From assembly GCF_900243745.1 (NCBI RefSeq), contig NZ_LT984798.1, positions 372,001 to 436,000 of the forward strand: a DNA stretch of 64,000 bases, written 5' to 3'. Below, one piece after another: positions 9,361 through 17,945 of this stretch. Every line of letters begins with the position of its first letter. The first letter of the stretch is position 1. The DNA comes from Desulfovibrio sp. G11 (GTDB taxonomy: Bacteria; Desulfobacterota; Desulfovibrionia; Desulfovibrionales; Desulfovibrionaceae). The translations under genes and the position numbers were made by a program. The notes below the pieces were generated by a model. The model searched no databases. It saw only the letters and a program-made list of their open reading frames with translations, and had not been told where the DNA came from.

Positions 9361-10183
9361 AGGGGATGTAGCCGGCACCGGATACGATATCCTGCCCGGC
9401 GGGAGTGAAGATATATTCCACAAAGGCCTTGGTCAGGCCCTGCGGTTCGCCCTTGGTGTTCATGTACAGAAGGCGCGTAACCTTGTACTCGCCTGAAGCG
9501 GCGTTTTCCTGACTGGGAGTGGCACCGTCAATGCTTATGCCCTTGATGCTGTTGTCCAGATGGCCGATGCCCACATAGCCGATGGCGTTGGGATCCTGGC
9601 TGACAGCTGTTTTCATGGCCCCGTTGGAACTGACCACGTTGGCTTTGGACGCTGCGACGCCCTTGTCCAGGGCGCGTTCTTCAAACGTTTCGCGCGTGCC
9701 GCTGCCGTCTTCGCGCACATAGAGAGATATGGGAGCGTCAGCACCGCCCACTTCCTTCCAGTTGGCTATTTTGCCGGAAAAAACATCCTTTATCTGGGCT
9801 TTGGTCAGCCCCGTGACCCTGTTGGCCGGATTGACAGCCACAGCCACGCCGTCAATGGCAAATGGAAAGGTCATAAGACCGTATTTTTCCACTTCCGCAG
9901 GTTTGAGGGCGCGGCCGGTATTGCCGATCTGCACAATGCCCTCGCCCACTTTCTGCACACCCACGCCGGAGCCGCCCCCTGCCACAGTAATGCGTACGTC
10001 CGGGTTAACGGCCATGATCTGCCTGGCGGCCTCTTTCATAACAGGAATGTGGGCCGTACCTCCCGCAATATCCACAACTCCCTTCTGCCCCCTGAATGCA
10101 TCCAGAGGGGCGGAAGGCGAGGCAGCAAAGGCCGTGCCAAGGCCGCACATAAGCAGAACAGCCGCAAGAATTATACGTTTCAT
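9347..10183 (-). CDS. pstS: Periplasmic phosphate-binding protein
   Basis: Substrate-binding protein of 278 residues with a clear signal peptide (MKRIILAAVLLMCGLGTAFA, cleavage near AFA-AS). The mature part has the PstS-type phosphate-binding elements: the AGGGSGVGV loop around residue 65-75, and REDGSGTRETFEE, which supplies backbone and side-chain ligands. AGGAG precedes the ATG. It is the first gene of the pst operon. The 540-base region upstream must hold the promoter; I could not identify a good Pho box in it. Confidence 0.9.
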   Translation of the reverse strand: MKRIILAAVLLMCGLGTAFAASPSAPLDAFRGQKGVVDIAGGTAHIPVMKEAARQIMAVNPDVRITVAGGGSGVGVQKVGEGIVQIGNTGRALKPAEVEKYGLMTFPFAIDGVAVAVNPANRVTGLTKAQIKDVFSGKIANWKEVGGADAPISLYVREDGSGTRETFEERALDKGVAASKANVVSSNGAMKTAVSQDPNAIGYVGIGHLDNSIKGISIDGATPSQENAASGEYKVTRLLYMNTKGEPQGLTKAFVEYIFTPAGQDIVSGAGYIPYVKK

Positions 10184-10722
10184 GACAGTCTCCTACGGTT
10201 AGCGTGAACAGAAAGCGCGGACGCGCCACGCAGTGAACAGCAACAGACGCGATTACATCGCCGGGAGTCAGGTAGAAGATGGAAAGCTGCCCTTGCGGCG
10301 CAGTACAAAAACTGCCCGCTAGACGGACAAGGGAGACATCCAGCCCCACCCGACAGGCAGTCAGGTGATGCCGGAAAAAAAGAACAGGGGTTCCTGTGCG
10401 ACCAGCCCCGCCATATCCGGCAGACTGCCCGCATTGACCGCCAAAACCGCAAAAGCGGCACGGCCGGCGCATCGCGGCAAAGCCGCGTGGAACCTGAAAG
10501 GAATACCCATAGCTCGGGTTTATCTGATGCGCGGGGGCCGGTCAAGCCGCGCCGGGGTGCCCCCGCCTTTGGTCCGGCTGGACGTTTCAGGTTTGGACGA
10601 AAGGCAAGGGTGCAACAGCATATCCCCGCCCGAAACCGTGTCGTCCCGAAATGATTTTGCCTGTCATATCAAGGAAAAATTCGACGCAGAGATATCATGA
10701 AAGGCATACGTGACGACACTGG
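10184..10722. other. Regulatory gap upstream of pstS
   Basis: No gene is supported on either strand. The stretch lies between tatD and pstS, both read leftward, so it should contain the pst promoter. A single CTGTCAT-like half site occurs at 10660-10667 on the plus strand, but without the second half needed for a PhoB box. Confidence 0.5.
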
Positions 10723-11544
10723 CTACAGGCCGAAAAACCGCCGGGCATTGGCACCGCACTGCCGCCACAGTTCTTCCGCATCCTGCCCGCGCGCTTCCGC
10801 CACCGCCCGCGCCGTAAACACTGTAAAGGCAGGCTCGTTGCGCTTGCCGCGCCAGGGTACAGGAGCTAGATACGGAGCGTCGGTCTCCAGCATGAGCCGG
10901 TCGGAGGGAATGCAGGCTACGGCTTCGCGCAGATCTTCATTGGCCTTGTAGGTCACGGGGCCGGGTACAGATACATGCCAGCCGTTGCGCACGATGCGCC
11001 GGGCCAGGTCCGGCCCTTTGCCAAAACAGTGCCACAGTAGCGGATAACCGGCAAAACCCTGCGACTCCAGAACCATGAGCGTTTCTTTTTCAGCCTCACG
11101 GCAGTGAATCACCACAGGACGCTCCAGCTCACGGGCCAGCCTGAGCTGCGCGGTAAAAACCTCGTACTGTACTTCGCGGGGGCAATCGTCCCAATAAAAA
11201 TCCAGGCCGATTTCACCCACGGCCTTGAGGCGCGGCTCTTCTGCAAAGGCCTGGCGCATGGCTTCGATAACCTGGGGCGTGCAGTCCCGCCCATGGCAGG
11301 GGTGCACACCAAGCAGAAAGAAAACCTGCGGGTGATCCGCAAAATAGTGCCGCCGGGCGGCGAGATGGCCGGGATTGAGAAAGACATTGCCCACATGGCT
11401 TACGCCGCAGGCAGCGGCCCTTTCCAGTACGGCTTCACGGTCCAGGTCAAACTCCTCGCCGTCCAGATGGGCGTGGCTGTCGACACCTTCCGGCGGCAGG
11501 GGAACAGAAACGGGATCAATGCGGTTGGTGGATTTTTTCGACAT
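10723..11544 (-). CDS. tatD: TatD-family metal-dependent hydrolase
   Basis: A 273-residue amidohydrolase-fold protein. The metal-binding motif DSHAHLD is near residue 22, GEIGLDFYWD lies around residue 115, VIHCREAEKE follows, and ETDAPYLAPVPWRGKRNEP is near the C-terminus; these are the family's metal and active-site positions in order. TatD-type proteins act as Mg-dependent 3'-5' exonucleases in DNA repair and turnover. It is followed on the minus strand by a long gap before pstS and is divergent from the sugar-nucleotide decarboxylase gene. Confidence 0.92.
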   Translation of the reverse strand: MSKKSTNRIDPVSVPLPPEGVDSHAHLDGEEFDLDREAVLERAAACGVSHVGNVFLNPGHLAARRHYFADHPQVFFLLGVHPCHGRDCTPQVIEAMRQAFAEEPRLKAVGEIGLDFYWDDCPREVQYEVFTAQLRLARELERPVVIHCREAEKETLMVLESQGFAGYPLLWHCFGKGPDLARRIVRNGWHVSVPGPVTYKANEDLREAVACIPSDRLMLETDAPYLAPVPWRGKRNEPAFTVFTARAVAEARGQDAEELWRQCGANARRFFGL

Positions 11545-11600
11545 GCTTACCTCGCGCCGTTACATAACAACGTGCGCGGGCAAGGGCAAGGCCCGGCAGC

Positions 11601-11631
11601 AGCGCCATTGCCAAGACAGGGCAATAGCGCT
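11601..11631. promoter_or_regulatory. Imperfect palindrome in a divergent promoter region
   Basis: An 11-bp inverted repeat with one mismatch (agcgccattgcc with ggcaatagcgct) and a 7-base loop sits between the divergent tatD and UDP-glucuronate decarboxylase genes. It could be an operator or a leader hairpin; nothing identifies the regulator. Confidence 0.4.
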
Positions 11632-11691
11632 ATGCTGAACTGGTTTTGTTGTCCTAATTTTTGATTTAACACCACTTTTTCCGGGGGAAAT

Positions 11692-12648
11692 ATGCATCTC
11701 CGCAAACGTATACTGGTCACGGGCGGTTCGGGCTTTCTCGGTTCGCACCTGTGTGAAAGACTGCTCAACGAGGGACATGAAGTCCTTTGCGTGGACAACT
11801 TCTTTTCCAGCGCCCGCGCCAATGTGGAGGAATTTCTCGATAACAGAAGATTCGAGCTTATCCGCCACGATGTGACCTTTCCCCTGTATGTGGAAGTGGA
11901 CGAAATCTACAACCTCGCCTGCCCGGCCTCGCCCATTCACTATCAGCACGACCCGGTGCAGACCATCAAGACCTGCGTTCACGGGGCCATCAATATGCTG
12001 GGGCTGGCCAAGAGGCTCAAGGCGCGCATCTATCAGGCGTCCACCAGTGAAGTGTACGGCGACCCCGAAATACACCCGCAGACCGAGGACTACTGGGGCC
12101 ATGTGAACCCCAACGGCATCCGTTCGTGCTACGATGAAGGCAAGCGCTGCGCCGAAGCCCTGTTTTTCTCTTACTGGCGCCAGGGCGGCCTGCCCATCAA
12201 GGTGGGGCGCATCTTCAATACCTACGGACCCAAAATGCATCCCAACGACGGGCGCGTGGTGTCCAACTTCATCATTCAGGCACTCAAGGGCCAGCCCATC
12301 ACCATTTACGGAGACGGCAGCCAGACGCGCTCTTTCTGCTATGTGGATGACCTGATCGAGTGCATGGTCCGCTTTATGGCTTCGCCCGAAGACTTCATCG
12401 GCCCGATGAATATGGGCAACCCCGGCGAATTCACCATTCGCGAACTGGCAGAAAAGGTCGTGGACATGACCGGCAGCAAATCCGTGATCAGTTACGAACC
12501 GCTGCCCGGTGACGACCCCAAACAGCGACGGCCCGACATTACGCTGGCCCGCGAAAAACTCGGCTGGGAGCCGCAGGTCAAGCTGGAAGACGGTTTGAAA
12601 AAGACCATCGCCTACTTTGACAGCATGTTAAAACTGGGCATGGCCTGA
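11692..12648 (+). CDS. UDP-glucuronate decarboxylase (UDP-xylose synthase type)
   Basis: A 318-residue extended short-chain dehydrogenase/reductase. The Rossmann motif [10 protein letters not shown] is at residues 10-19. Catalytic STSEVYGDP and the block [14 protein letters not shown], with the YxxxK pair, match the UXS family, which converts UDP-glucuronate to UDP-xylose with bound NAD. The C-terminal [11 protein letters not shown] and [15 protein letters not shown] blocks also fit. The product would feed surface polysaccharide or glycan synthesis; no glycosyltransferase cluster is adjacent. It ends 26 bases before the complex I-like operon and might be cotranscribed with it. Confidence 0.88.
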   Translation: MHLRKRILVTGGSGFLGSHLCERLLNEGHEVLCVDNFFSSARANVEEFLDNRRFELIRHDVTFPLYVEVDEIYNLACPASPIHYQHDPVQTIKTCVHGAINMLGLAKRLKARIYQASTSEVYGDPEIHPQTEDYWGHVNPNGIRSCYDEGKRCAEALFFSYWRQGGLPIKVGRIFNTYGPKMHPNDGRVVSNFIIQALKGQPITIYGDGSQTRSFCYVDDLIECMVRFMASPEDFIGPMNMGNPGEFTIRELAEKVVDMTGSKSVISYEPLPGDDPKQRRPDITLAREKLGWEPQVKLEDGLKKTIAYFDSMLKLGMA

Positions 12649-12674
12649 CCACTGCCCGAAAGCCACCCTATGCC

Positions 12675-14723
12675 ATGACGCTCTTTATCATAACCCTGCT
12701 TGTCCTGGCGGCGGCTGCCGCCGCCATGGCCCTGTTCGCGCTGCTGCCCTCTCCGGCGGGCAGCGGCCGGGCCGCCAACCTGCTTGGCTCCTGTGGAGCC
12801 GCGGCGGGCTGTCTGGCTGGCCTGTGCGCGCTGGCCTTCACCCCCTGGGGCGAGGCTGTCTCCCTGCGCCTGCCCTGGGGCCTGCCCGTGGGGGCCTGTA
12901 CTCTGGGTCTTGACCCCCTGAGCCGTATTTTCCTGCTGCCGGTTTTCGGTCTTGGCCTTGTGTGCGCCCTCTCCGGAGGCATGGCACTACGGCACACCCG
13001 CCCGCAGGAACACAACCTGGCGGCGCACTGGTTTTTTTACATCCTGCTGATTCTCGGGCTGGCGCTTGTCATGGCGGCGCGTGATGCCGTACTTTTCATG
13101 CTGGCCTGGGAACTTATGTCTCTCGCGCCATTTTTTCTCATTGAATTTAATGACGGCGACCGTCAGGTGCGCGACGCCTCATGGGTCTACCTGGTGGCAG
13201 CCCACCTTGGGGCCGTGGCCCTTATGGCCTTTTTTGTGCTGCTCTGGCAGAGCACGGGAACCACATCGCTTGACATCCTTCAGGGCGGCGCAGTCATGCA
13301 GGGGGTGGCGCGCGACGCCGGTTCCGGCGTGCTGACAGCCCTTTTTGCACTGGCCGTGCTCGGTTTCGGTGCCAAGGCCGGGCTTGTCCCCATGCACGTC
13401 TGGCTGCCGGAGGCACACCCTGCCGCGCCAAGCCATGTTTCGGCCCTGCTTTCCGGAGCCATGATCAACGCGGGCCTGTACGGAATCATTCGCAGCCTCA
13501 GCCTGCTGGCCGCGCCCGGCGCGGCTCCCGAATGGTGGGGCTGGACCCTGCTGCTGCTGGGCCTTGCCACCGGCCTGATCGGCATTCTGAAAGCGCTGGG
13601 CCAGAGCAACCTCAAACGCCTGCTGGCCTACTCCAGCGTGGAAAACATGGGACTTATGCTCATGGGCGTGGGCGCAGGTCTCATAGGCCTGGCCTGCGGC
13701 AATGCATGGATAGCCACCCTCGGTTTTGCGGGCAGCCTTATGCACATGCTGAACCACGCCGGTTTCAAGGGACTGCTTTTTCTGTCCGCCGGAGAAGTGC
13801 TGCATGCCACAGGCACTGTGCGTATGGAGCAGTTGGGCGGCCTGCAAAAACGCCTGCCCCTGCTTGGCGCGGCCTTTGCCCTTGGAGCAGCGGCCATTGC
13901 CTGCCTGCCGCCTCTTAACGGTTTTGCAGGTGAGCTTGTGCTGGCGCTTTCGCTGCTGGACGGGCCAAGCCTGCCCGGCGTGGAGCGGCAGGTGGGGCTT
14001 TTGCTGGCGCTGGTAACCCTTGCTCTCATCAGTGGCCTTGCCGCCGCCCTGTACGCCAAGGCCTACGGCATCACCTTTCTTGGCGAGCCACGTTCGGGCT
14101 TTGCGGCCAATGCCCGCCCCGCAGGCTGGCGAACCCTCTGGCCTCTCGCCCTGCCCGCGGCAGTCTGTGTGCTTGGCGGTCTGGCGGCTCCGCTCTTTTT
14201 TGACCTCGCCTCCATGACGGGACTGGCCGCCCTGCCCATGCCCAACGACATGCAGGCCGGTGCCCTGGCAGGACAAGAACAGATGCGCGCCAGCCTTGCC
14301 ATGGTGTCGCTGGTCGGCTCCATTGCCCTGGGCCTTGCCCTGGCAGGCATTGTCCTGCGCAAACGGCTGCTCAAAAGGCGCAGCGTGGGCAGTATGCCCA
14401 CCTGGGGCTGCGGCTATCAGGGCGGTACGGCCCGCATCCAGTACACTGATGCGGGATTTTCCGAACCGCTCGGCAAGATATTCGCGCCCGGCATGGGCCT
14501 GAAAGTGCGCATGCAGCTGGATTCACGTCTGTTCCCCGACAAGGGGGAAATGAGCGTTTCCGCTCCTGACCGCCTGCGCCGCTCCATCTACGACCCGCTT
14601 TTTGAAGGCATAGAGCGCCTGTGCAATGCCTGCAAGATCATGCAACACGGCAAAATACATCTTTATATTCTTTACATTCTGGCCACAGTTGTGGGTCTGC
14701 TTGTATGGGGGCTGAGCGCATGA
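12675..14723 (+). CDS. hyfB: Hydrogenase-4/complex I-like antiporter subunit HyfB (NuoL/M/N type)
   Basis: A very hydrophobic 682-residue protein with about 16 predicted membrane segments. It belongs to the Mrp antiporter-like family found in complex I (NuoL/M/N) and membrane hydrogenases. The family lysine/histidine stretch is visible around GFGAKAGLVPMHVWLPEAHP (residues about 230-250), and LLAYSSVENMGLMLMG follows. The C-terminus resembles HyfB/HycC. It would conduct H+ or Na+ across the inner membrane, driven by electron transfer in the peripheral arm. The stop overlaps the next start (ATGA). Confidence 0.88.
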   Translation: MTLFIITLLVLAAAAAAMALFALLPSPAGSGRAANLLGSCGAAAGCLAGLCALAFTPWGEAVSLRLPWGLPVGACTLGLDPLSRIFLLPVFGLGLVCALSGGMALRHTRPQEHNLAAHWFFYILLILGLALVMAARDAVLFMLAWELMSLAPFFLIEFNDGDRQVRDASWVYLVAAHLGAVALMAFFVLLWQSTGTTSLDILQGGAVMQGVARDAGSGVLTALFALAVLGFGAKAGLVPMHVWLPEAHPAAPSHVSALLSGAMINAGLYGIIRSLSLLAAPGAAPEWWGWTLLLLGLATGLIGILKALGQSNLKRLLAYSSVENMGLMLMGVGAGLIGLACGNAWIATLGFAGSLMHMLNHAGFKGLLFLSAGEVLHATGTVRMEQLGGLQKRLPLLGAAFALGAAAIACLPPLNGFAGELVLALSLLDGPSLPGVERQVGLLLALVTLALISGLAAALYAKAYGITFLGEPRSGFAANARPAGWRTLWPLALPAAVCVLGGLAAPLFFDLASMTGLAALPMPNDMQAGALAGQEQMRASLAMVSLVGSIALGLALAGIVLRKRLLKRRSVGSMPTWGCGYQGGTARIQYTDAGFSEPLGKIFAPGMGLKVRMQLDSRLFPDKGEMSVSAPDRLRRSIYDPLFEGIERLCNACKIMQHGKIHLYILYILATVVGLLVWGLSA

Positions 14724-15661
14724 GACAAGACATAGCCGTCTATTTCGTGCAGTTTGCGCTGGCCCTTGTTCTGGCTCCGCTGCTGCCCGGCATTATCAAC
14801 AGGGTCAAGGCCAAGTTTGCAGGCAGGCATGGCAAACCCCTCCTGCAAACCTATTATGACCTCGCGCGGCTCATGCGCAAGGGCGAGGTCATCAGCCGCA
14901 CAACCACCTGGGTTTTTGCCTGCGGTCCGGCGGTAGCGCTGGCCACAGCCCTTTGCGCCATTGCCCTGCTGCCGCTAGGCGGAGCGGCCTCGCCCCTGGC
15001 TTTCGGCGGCGATTTTATTCTGGCAGCCTATCTGCTCGGCATGGGCCGCTTTGCCATCATGCTTTCGGCCCTTGATACCGGCTCGGCCTTCGAGGGCATG
15101 GGCGCAAGCCGTGAGGCCACCTTTGCGGCACTGGCGGAACCGCTCTTTTTTCTGGCGTTGCTGGTGCTTACCAGCGTCACCCTGGATATGGGACGCGGCC
15201 CGCACGCGGCCTTTTCGCTTTCATCCATGTTTGGGGGGCAGATTGCCGGAGCCTGGGCCATGGGCCGGGGCGAACTTCTGCTTTTGCCGTGCATTTTCTT
15301 TATTCTGCTGCTGGTGGAAAACTGCCGCATTCCTGTGGATGATCCCAACACCCACCTGGAACTGACGATGATCCACGAGGTTATGGTGCTGGACCATTCC
15401 GGTCCCAACCTGGCCATGATCGTCTACGGTGCAGCGCTCAAACTGTGGTTTTTCGCGGCGCTTATCGCCGGACTGGTTACCCCCGCCCTGCCCCTGTGGC
15501 AGCAGGCTGGGCTGCGCGTACTCATCGTGCTGCTGCTGGCCGTGGTGGTGGGCATTGTGGAATCTGTCATGGCGCGTCTGCGCATGGACCGTGTGCCTTA
15601 CCTACTCGGCGGCGCATCGGCCATGGCTGCGCTGGCGCTCATCCTGACCCAGGCGAGGTAG
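14720..15661 (+). CDS. hyfC: Membrane subunit HyfC (NuoH-like)
   Basis: A 313-residue membrane protein with about eight helices, homologous to NuoH/HycD/HyfC. This subunit links the ion-pumping arm to the redox arm. The conserved cytoplasmic loop AGRHGKPLLQTYYDLARLMRK is near residue 35, and the acidic block RIPVDDPNTHLELTMIHE lies near residue 210. The start overlaps hyfB by four bases. It is followed after four bases by hyfE. Confidence 0.9.
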   Translation: MRQDIAVYFVQFALALVLAPLLPGIINRVKAKFAGRHGKPLLQTYYDLARLMRKGEVISRTTTWVFACGPAVALATALCAIALLPLGGAASPLAFGGDFILAAYLLGMGRFAIMLSALDTGSAFEGMGASREATFAALAEPLFFLALLVLTSVTLDMGRGPHAAFSLSSMFGGQIAGAWAMGRGELLLLPCIFFILLLVENCRIPVDDPNTHLELTMIHEVMVLDHSGPNLAMIVYGAALKLWFFAALIAGLVTPALPLWQQAGLRVLIVLLLAVVVGIVESVMARLRMDRVPYLLGGASAMAALALILTQAR

Positions 15662-15665
15662 AAGC

Positions 15666-16289
15666 ATGGAATCCCTTTTGCAATCCTGCCTGTTCCTGCT
15701 CATGCTGAACAACCTGCTCATGCTGGGCACAACACGGCTTATGTGGCTCATACGTCTTACCGCGTTTCAGGGCATACTGCTGGCGGCCATGCTGCTCAGC
15801 CTGGATCACGCCCTGCTGGCCGGGGCTGTGCTGCTGATCAAGGGTGTTCTGCTGCCGGGGCTGCTGTGGCGCACCCGCGAACGCCTGCACGCGCGGCAAC
15901 GTATGCGCCCCCGCCTGCATGTGGCCGTAGGGGTGCTGGCCGGCATGGGAGGACTTGTACTTTCGCTGTGGCTTGAAGCCAGACTGCTGACCCTGCCCGC
16001 CCTTTTTCCGCCCCTGCTGCTGCCCACGGCGCTGACCACGCTTTTTTGCGGGCTCATCCTTGTGGTGGGGCGCACTACGGCCCTGGCCCAGGTCATCGGC
16101 TATCTCGTGGCGGAAAACGGAATTTTCCTGCTGGGCATGCCCCTGATGACGGCAGGAACCATCTGGTTTGAACTGGCTCTTCTGCTGGACGTGTTTGTGG
16201 CTGTCTTTGTTATGGGCATTGCCATCAACCACATCAGCAACACCTTTGAATCCATTGATGTAGGCCGCTTTCGCAGCCTCAGGGATTGA
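15666..16289 (+). CDS. hyfE: Membrane subunit HyfE (NuoK-like)
   Basis: A 207-residue protein with about six hydrophobic helices. The HyfE family includes a NuoK-like C-terminal half with ENGIFLLGMPL. It is part of the membrane arm and sits in the HyfB-C-E-F order typical of hydrogenase-4 and related complexes; the HyfD equivalent is missing. A possible TTG start of the next gene overlaps its stop, although I prefer the ATG eight bases further on. Confidence 0.88.
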   Translation: MESLLQSCLFLLMLNNLLMLGTTRLMWLIRLTAFQGILLAAMLLSLDHALLAGAVLLIKGVLLPGLLWRTRERLHARQRMRPRLHVAVGVLAGMGGLVLSLWLEARLLTLPALFPPLLLPTALTTLFCGLILVVGRTTALAQVIGYLVAENGIFLLGMPLMTAGTIWFELALLLDVFVAVFVMGIAINHISNTFESIDVGRFRSLRD

Positions 16290-16294
16290 CGGCC

Positions 16295-17788
16295 ATGCTG
16301 GAAGCCTTGCTCTTTCTCCCGCTGGCGGCGGGCTGTATCATGCTGCTTGGCACAAGTGCCCTGTGCCGCATTCTGCTGCCCCTGACAGGACTGACCCACG
16401 CCGGGCTGGCCGCCTGGACCACCTGGAACGTGGCCAGCGGGGCCGAACCGGAAGCCTTGGGCGGCCTGCTGGCGCCGGACCCGCTGGGCGCGCTTTTTCT
16501 CATGCTGGCCAGCCTGCTCTTTCTGGCGGCCTCCGTGTACGCTGTGTATTATCTGCGTGAAGAAGAAAGCCTCGGTGTGCATACCGCCTTTCAGGACGGG
16601 CGCAGCTTCACCAATGCGCCGCAGCGCCGTCTGGCCGCCTGCCTGTGCTTTTTTCTTGCATCAATGACGCTGGTAACCACCACTCCGCACCTTGGGGCAT
16701 TATGGGTGGGCATTGAAGCCACCACGCTTTCCAGCGCGCCGCTGATCTATTTTCACCGCCACCAACGCTCCCTTGAGGCCACCTGGAAATACCTGATCAT
16801 ATGCTCCGTGGGCATTGCCCTGGCCATGGTGGGCAATATTCTGCTTTCTGTGGCTTTTTACACGCCTGAAGGCATGGAAGCTATGGTGGAAGGCATGAAC
16901 CAGGTGGGCTGGTATGTCAGCCACGCCCGCGCCGGAGAAGAAACCTGGCTCAAGGCGGCGTTTATTTTCCTGCTGGTGGGGTACGGCACAAAGATGGGTC
17001 TGGCCCCCCTGCACAACTGGCTGCCCGATGCCCACAGTCAGGCCCCTTCGCTGGTCTCGGCCCTGCTGTCCGGCGCACTGCTCAACTGTGCCATGCTCGG
17101 CATACTGCGCGGCCACCAGATCATGCTGGCCGCCGGGCTTGGCGGCTTCAGCAGCGGCCTGCTCAGCTTTTTCGGTTTGCTGTCGCTGATTACGGCGGCC
17201 ATCTTCATTGTGGGCCAGGGGCATTACAAGCGTATGCTGGCCTATTCCAGCGTGGAGCATATGGGCATACTGGCTCTTGGAGTGGGCGTTGGTGGCCTGG
17301 CAGTGTCGGGAGCCATGCTGCACGCGGTCTGCCATTCGCTGACCAAGTGCATGCTCTTTTTACTTTCCGGCAATATCCTGGCCCGTTATCACACATTTTC
17401 GAGCTACGACATTCGCGGCATGCGCTGGACCATGCCAGTTACAGGCGCCCTGTGGATGGCCGGATTTCTGGCAGTGGCCGGTTCGCCGCCTTTCGGCATT
17501 TTCATCAGCGAATTCATTATATTCAAAGGAATGCTTGCTGCCGGATCCCCTTTTCTGGCCGCCGCCTATCTGCTGGCTCTGGCCGTAATATTTGTGGGCC
17601 TTTCGGTAGCGGTGCTGCGCATGGTGCAAGGCAGCCGCCCCACAGACATGCCCCAGAATCCGCGCGAGCCGCTGCTGAGCGTGCTTCCGCCCCTGGCGCT
17701 CGGCATGGGCGTACTGACACTGGGCCTGTGGATACCCGACTGGCTGTGGAATTTTTTGCGGCAGGGCGCGGCCCTTATCGGCGGCTAG
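16295..17788 (+). CDS. hyfF: Antiporter-like subunit HyfF (NuoM/N type)
   Basis: A 497-residue member of the same antiporter-like family as HyfB, with about 14 helices. It shows GTKMGLAPLHNWLPDAHSQ around residue 230, the glutamate GIEATTLSSAP near residue 135, and LAYSSVEHMGILALG. I chose the ATG at 16295, with AGGGA nine bases upstream, over a TTG at 16286 that overlaps the hyfE stop. It is separated from the large-subunit gene by 157 bases containing a copy of a dispersed repeat. Confidence 0.88.
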   Translation: MLEALLFLPLAAGCIMLLGTSALCRILLPLTGLTHAGLAAWTTWNVASGAEPEALGGLLAPDPLGALFLMLASLLFLAASVYAVYYLREEESLGVHTAFQDGRSFTNAPQRRLAACLCFFLASMTLVTTTPHLGALWVGIEATTLSSAPLIYFHRHQRSLEATWKYLIICSVGIALAMVGNILLSVAFYTPEGMEAMVEGMNQVGWYVSHARAGEETWLKAAFIFLLVGYGTKMGLAPLHNWLPDAHSQAPSLVSALLSGALLNCAMLGILRGHQIMLAAGLGGFSSGLLSFFGLLSLITAAIFIVGQGHYKRMLAYSSVEHMGILALGVGVGGLAVSGAMLHAVCHSLTKCMLFLLSGNILARYHTFSSYDIRGMRWTMPVTGALWMAGFLAVAGSPPFGIFISEFIIFKGMLAAGSPFLAAAYLLALAVIFVGLSVAVLRMVQGSRPTDMPQNPREPLLSVLPPLALGMGVLTLGLWIPDWLWNFLRQGAALIGG

Positions 17789-17799
17789 AGCAGTGTTGT

Positions 17800-17872
17800 T
17801 TTAACATTGTTCCGGCGGCTGCATGAGCAGGCGTCCGCTACGAAGGTGTAGGTGCAGCGTATTTGCACTGCC
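17800..17872 (+). repeat. Dispersed intergenic repeat, family 2, copy A
   Basis: The core GAGCAGGCGTCCGCTACG is shared exactly with a copy near 48026 and in degenerate form with one near 32695. It is followed by short stems (ctacgaaggtgtag and gtgcagcgtatttgcac). It lies directly downstream of hyfF, inside the six-gene complex operon. Confidence 0.7.
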
Positions 17873-17945
17873 AAACACCGCAGCGAGCATTTGAAACCTT
17901 TGAGAACATGTATTCGCAAAGATAAAATGCTCCAGGAGGATCTTG

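Noticed and set aside
10184..10722. PhoB box upstream of pstS
   Set aside because: Only a single CTGTCAT-like half site at 10660, in the wrong orientation and without a partner at the right spacing.
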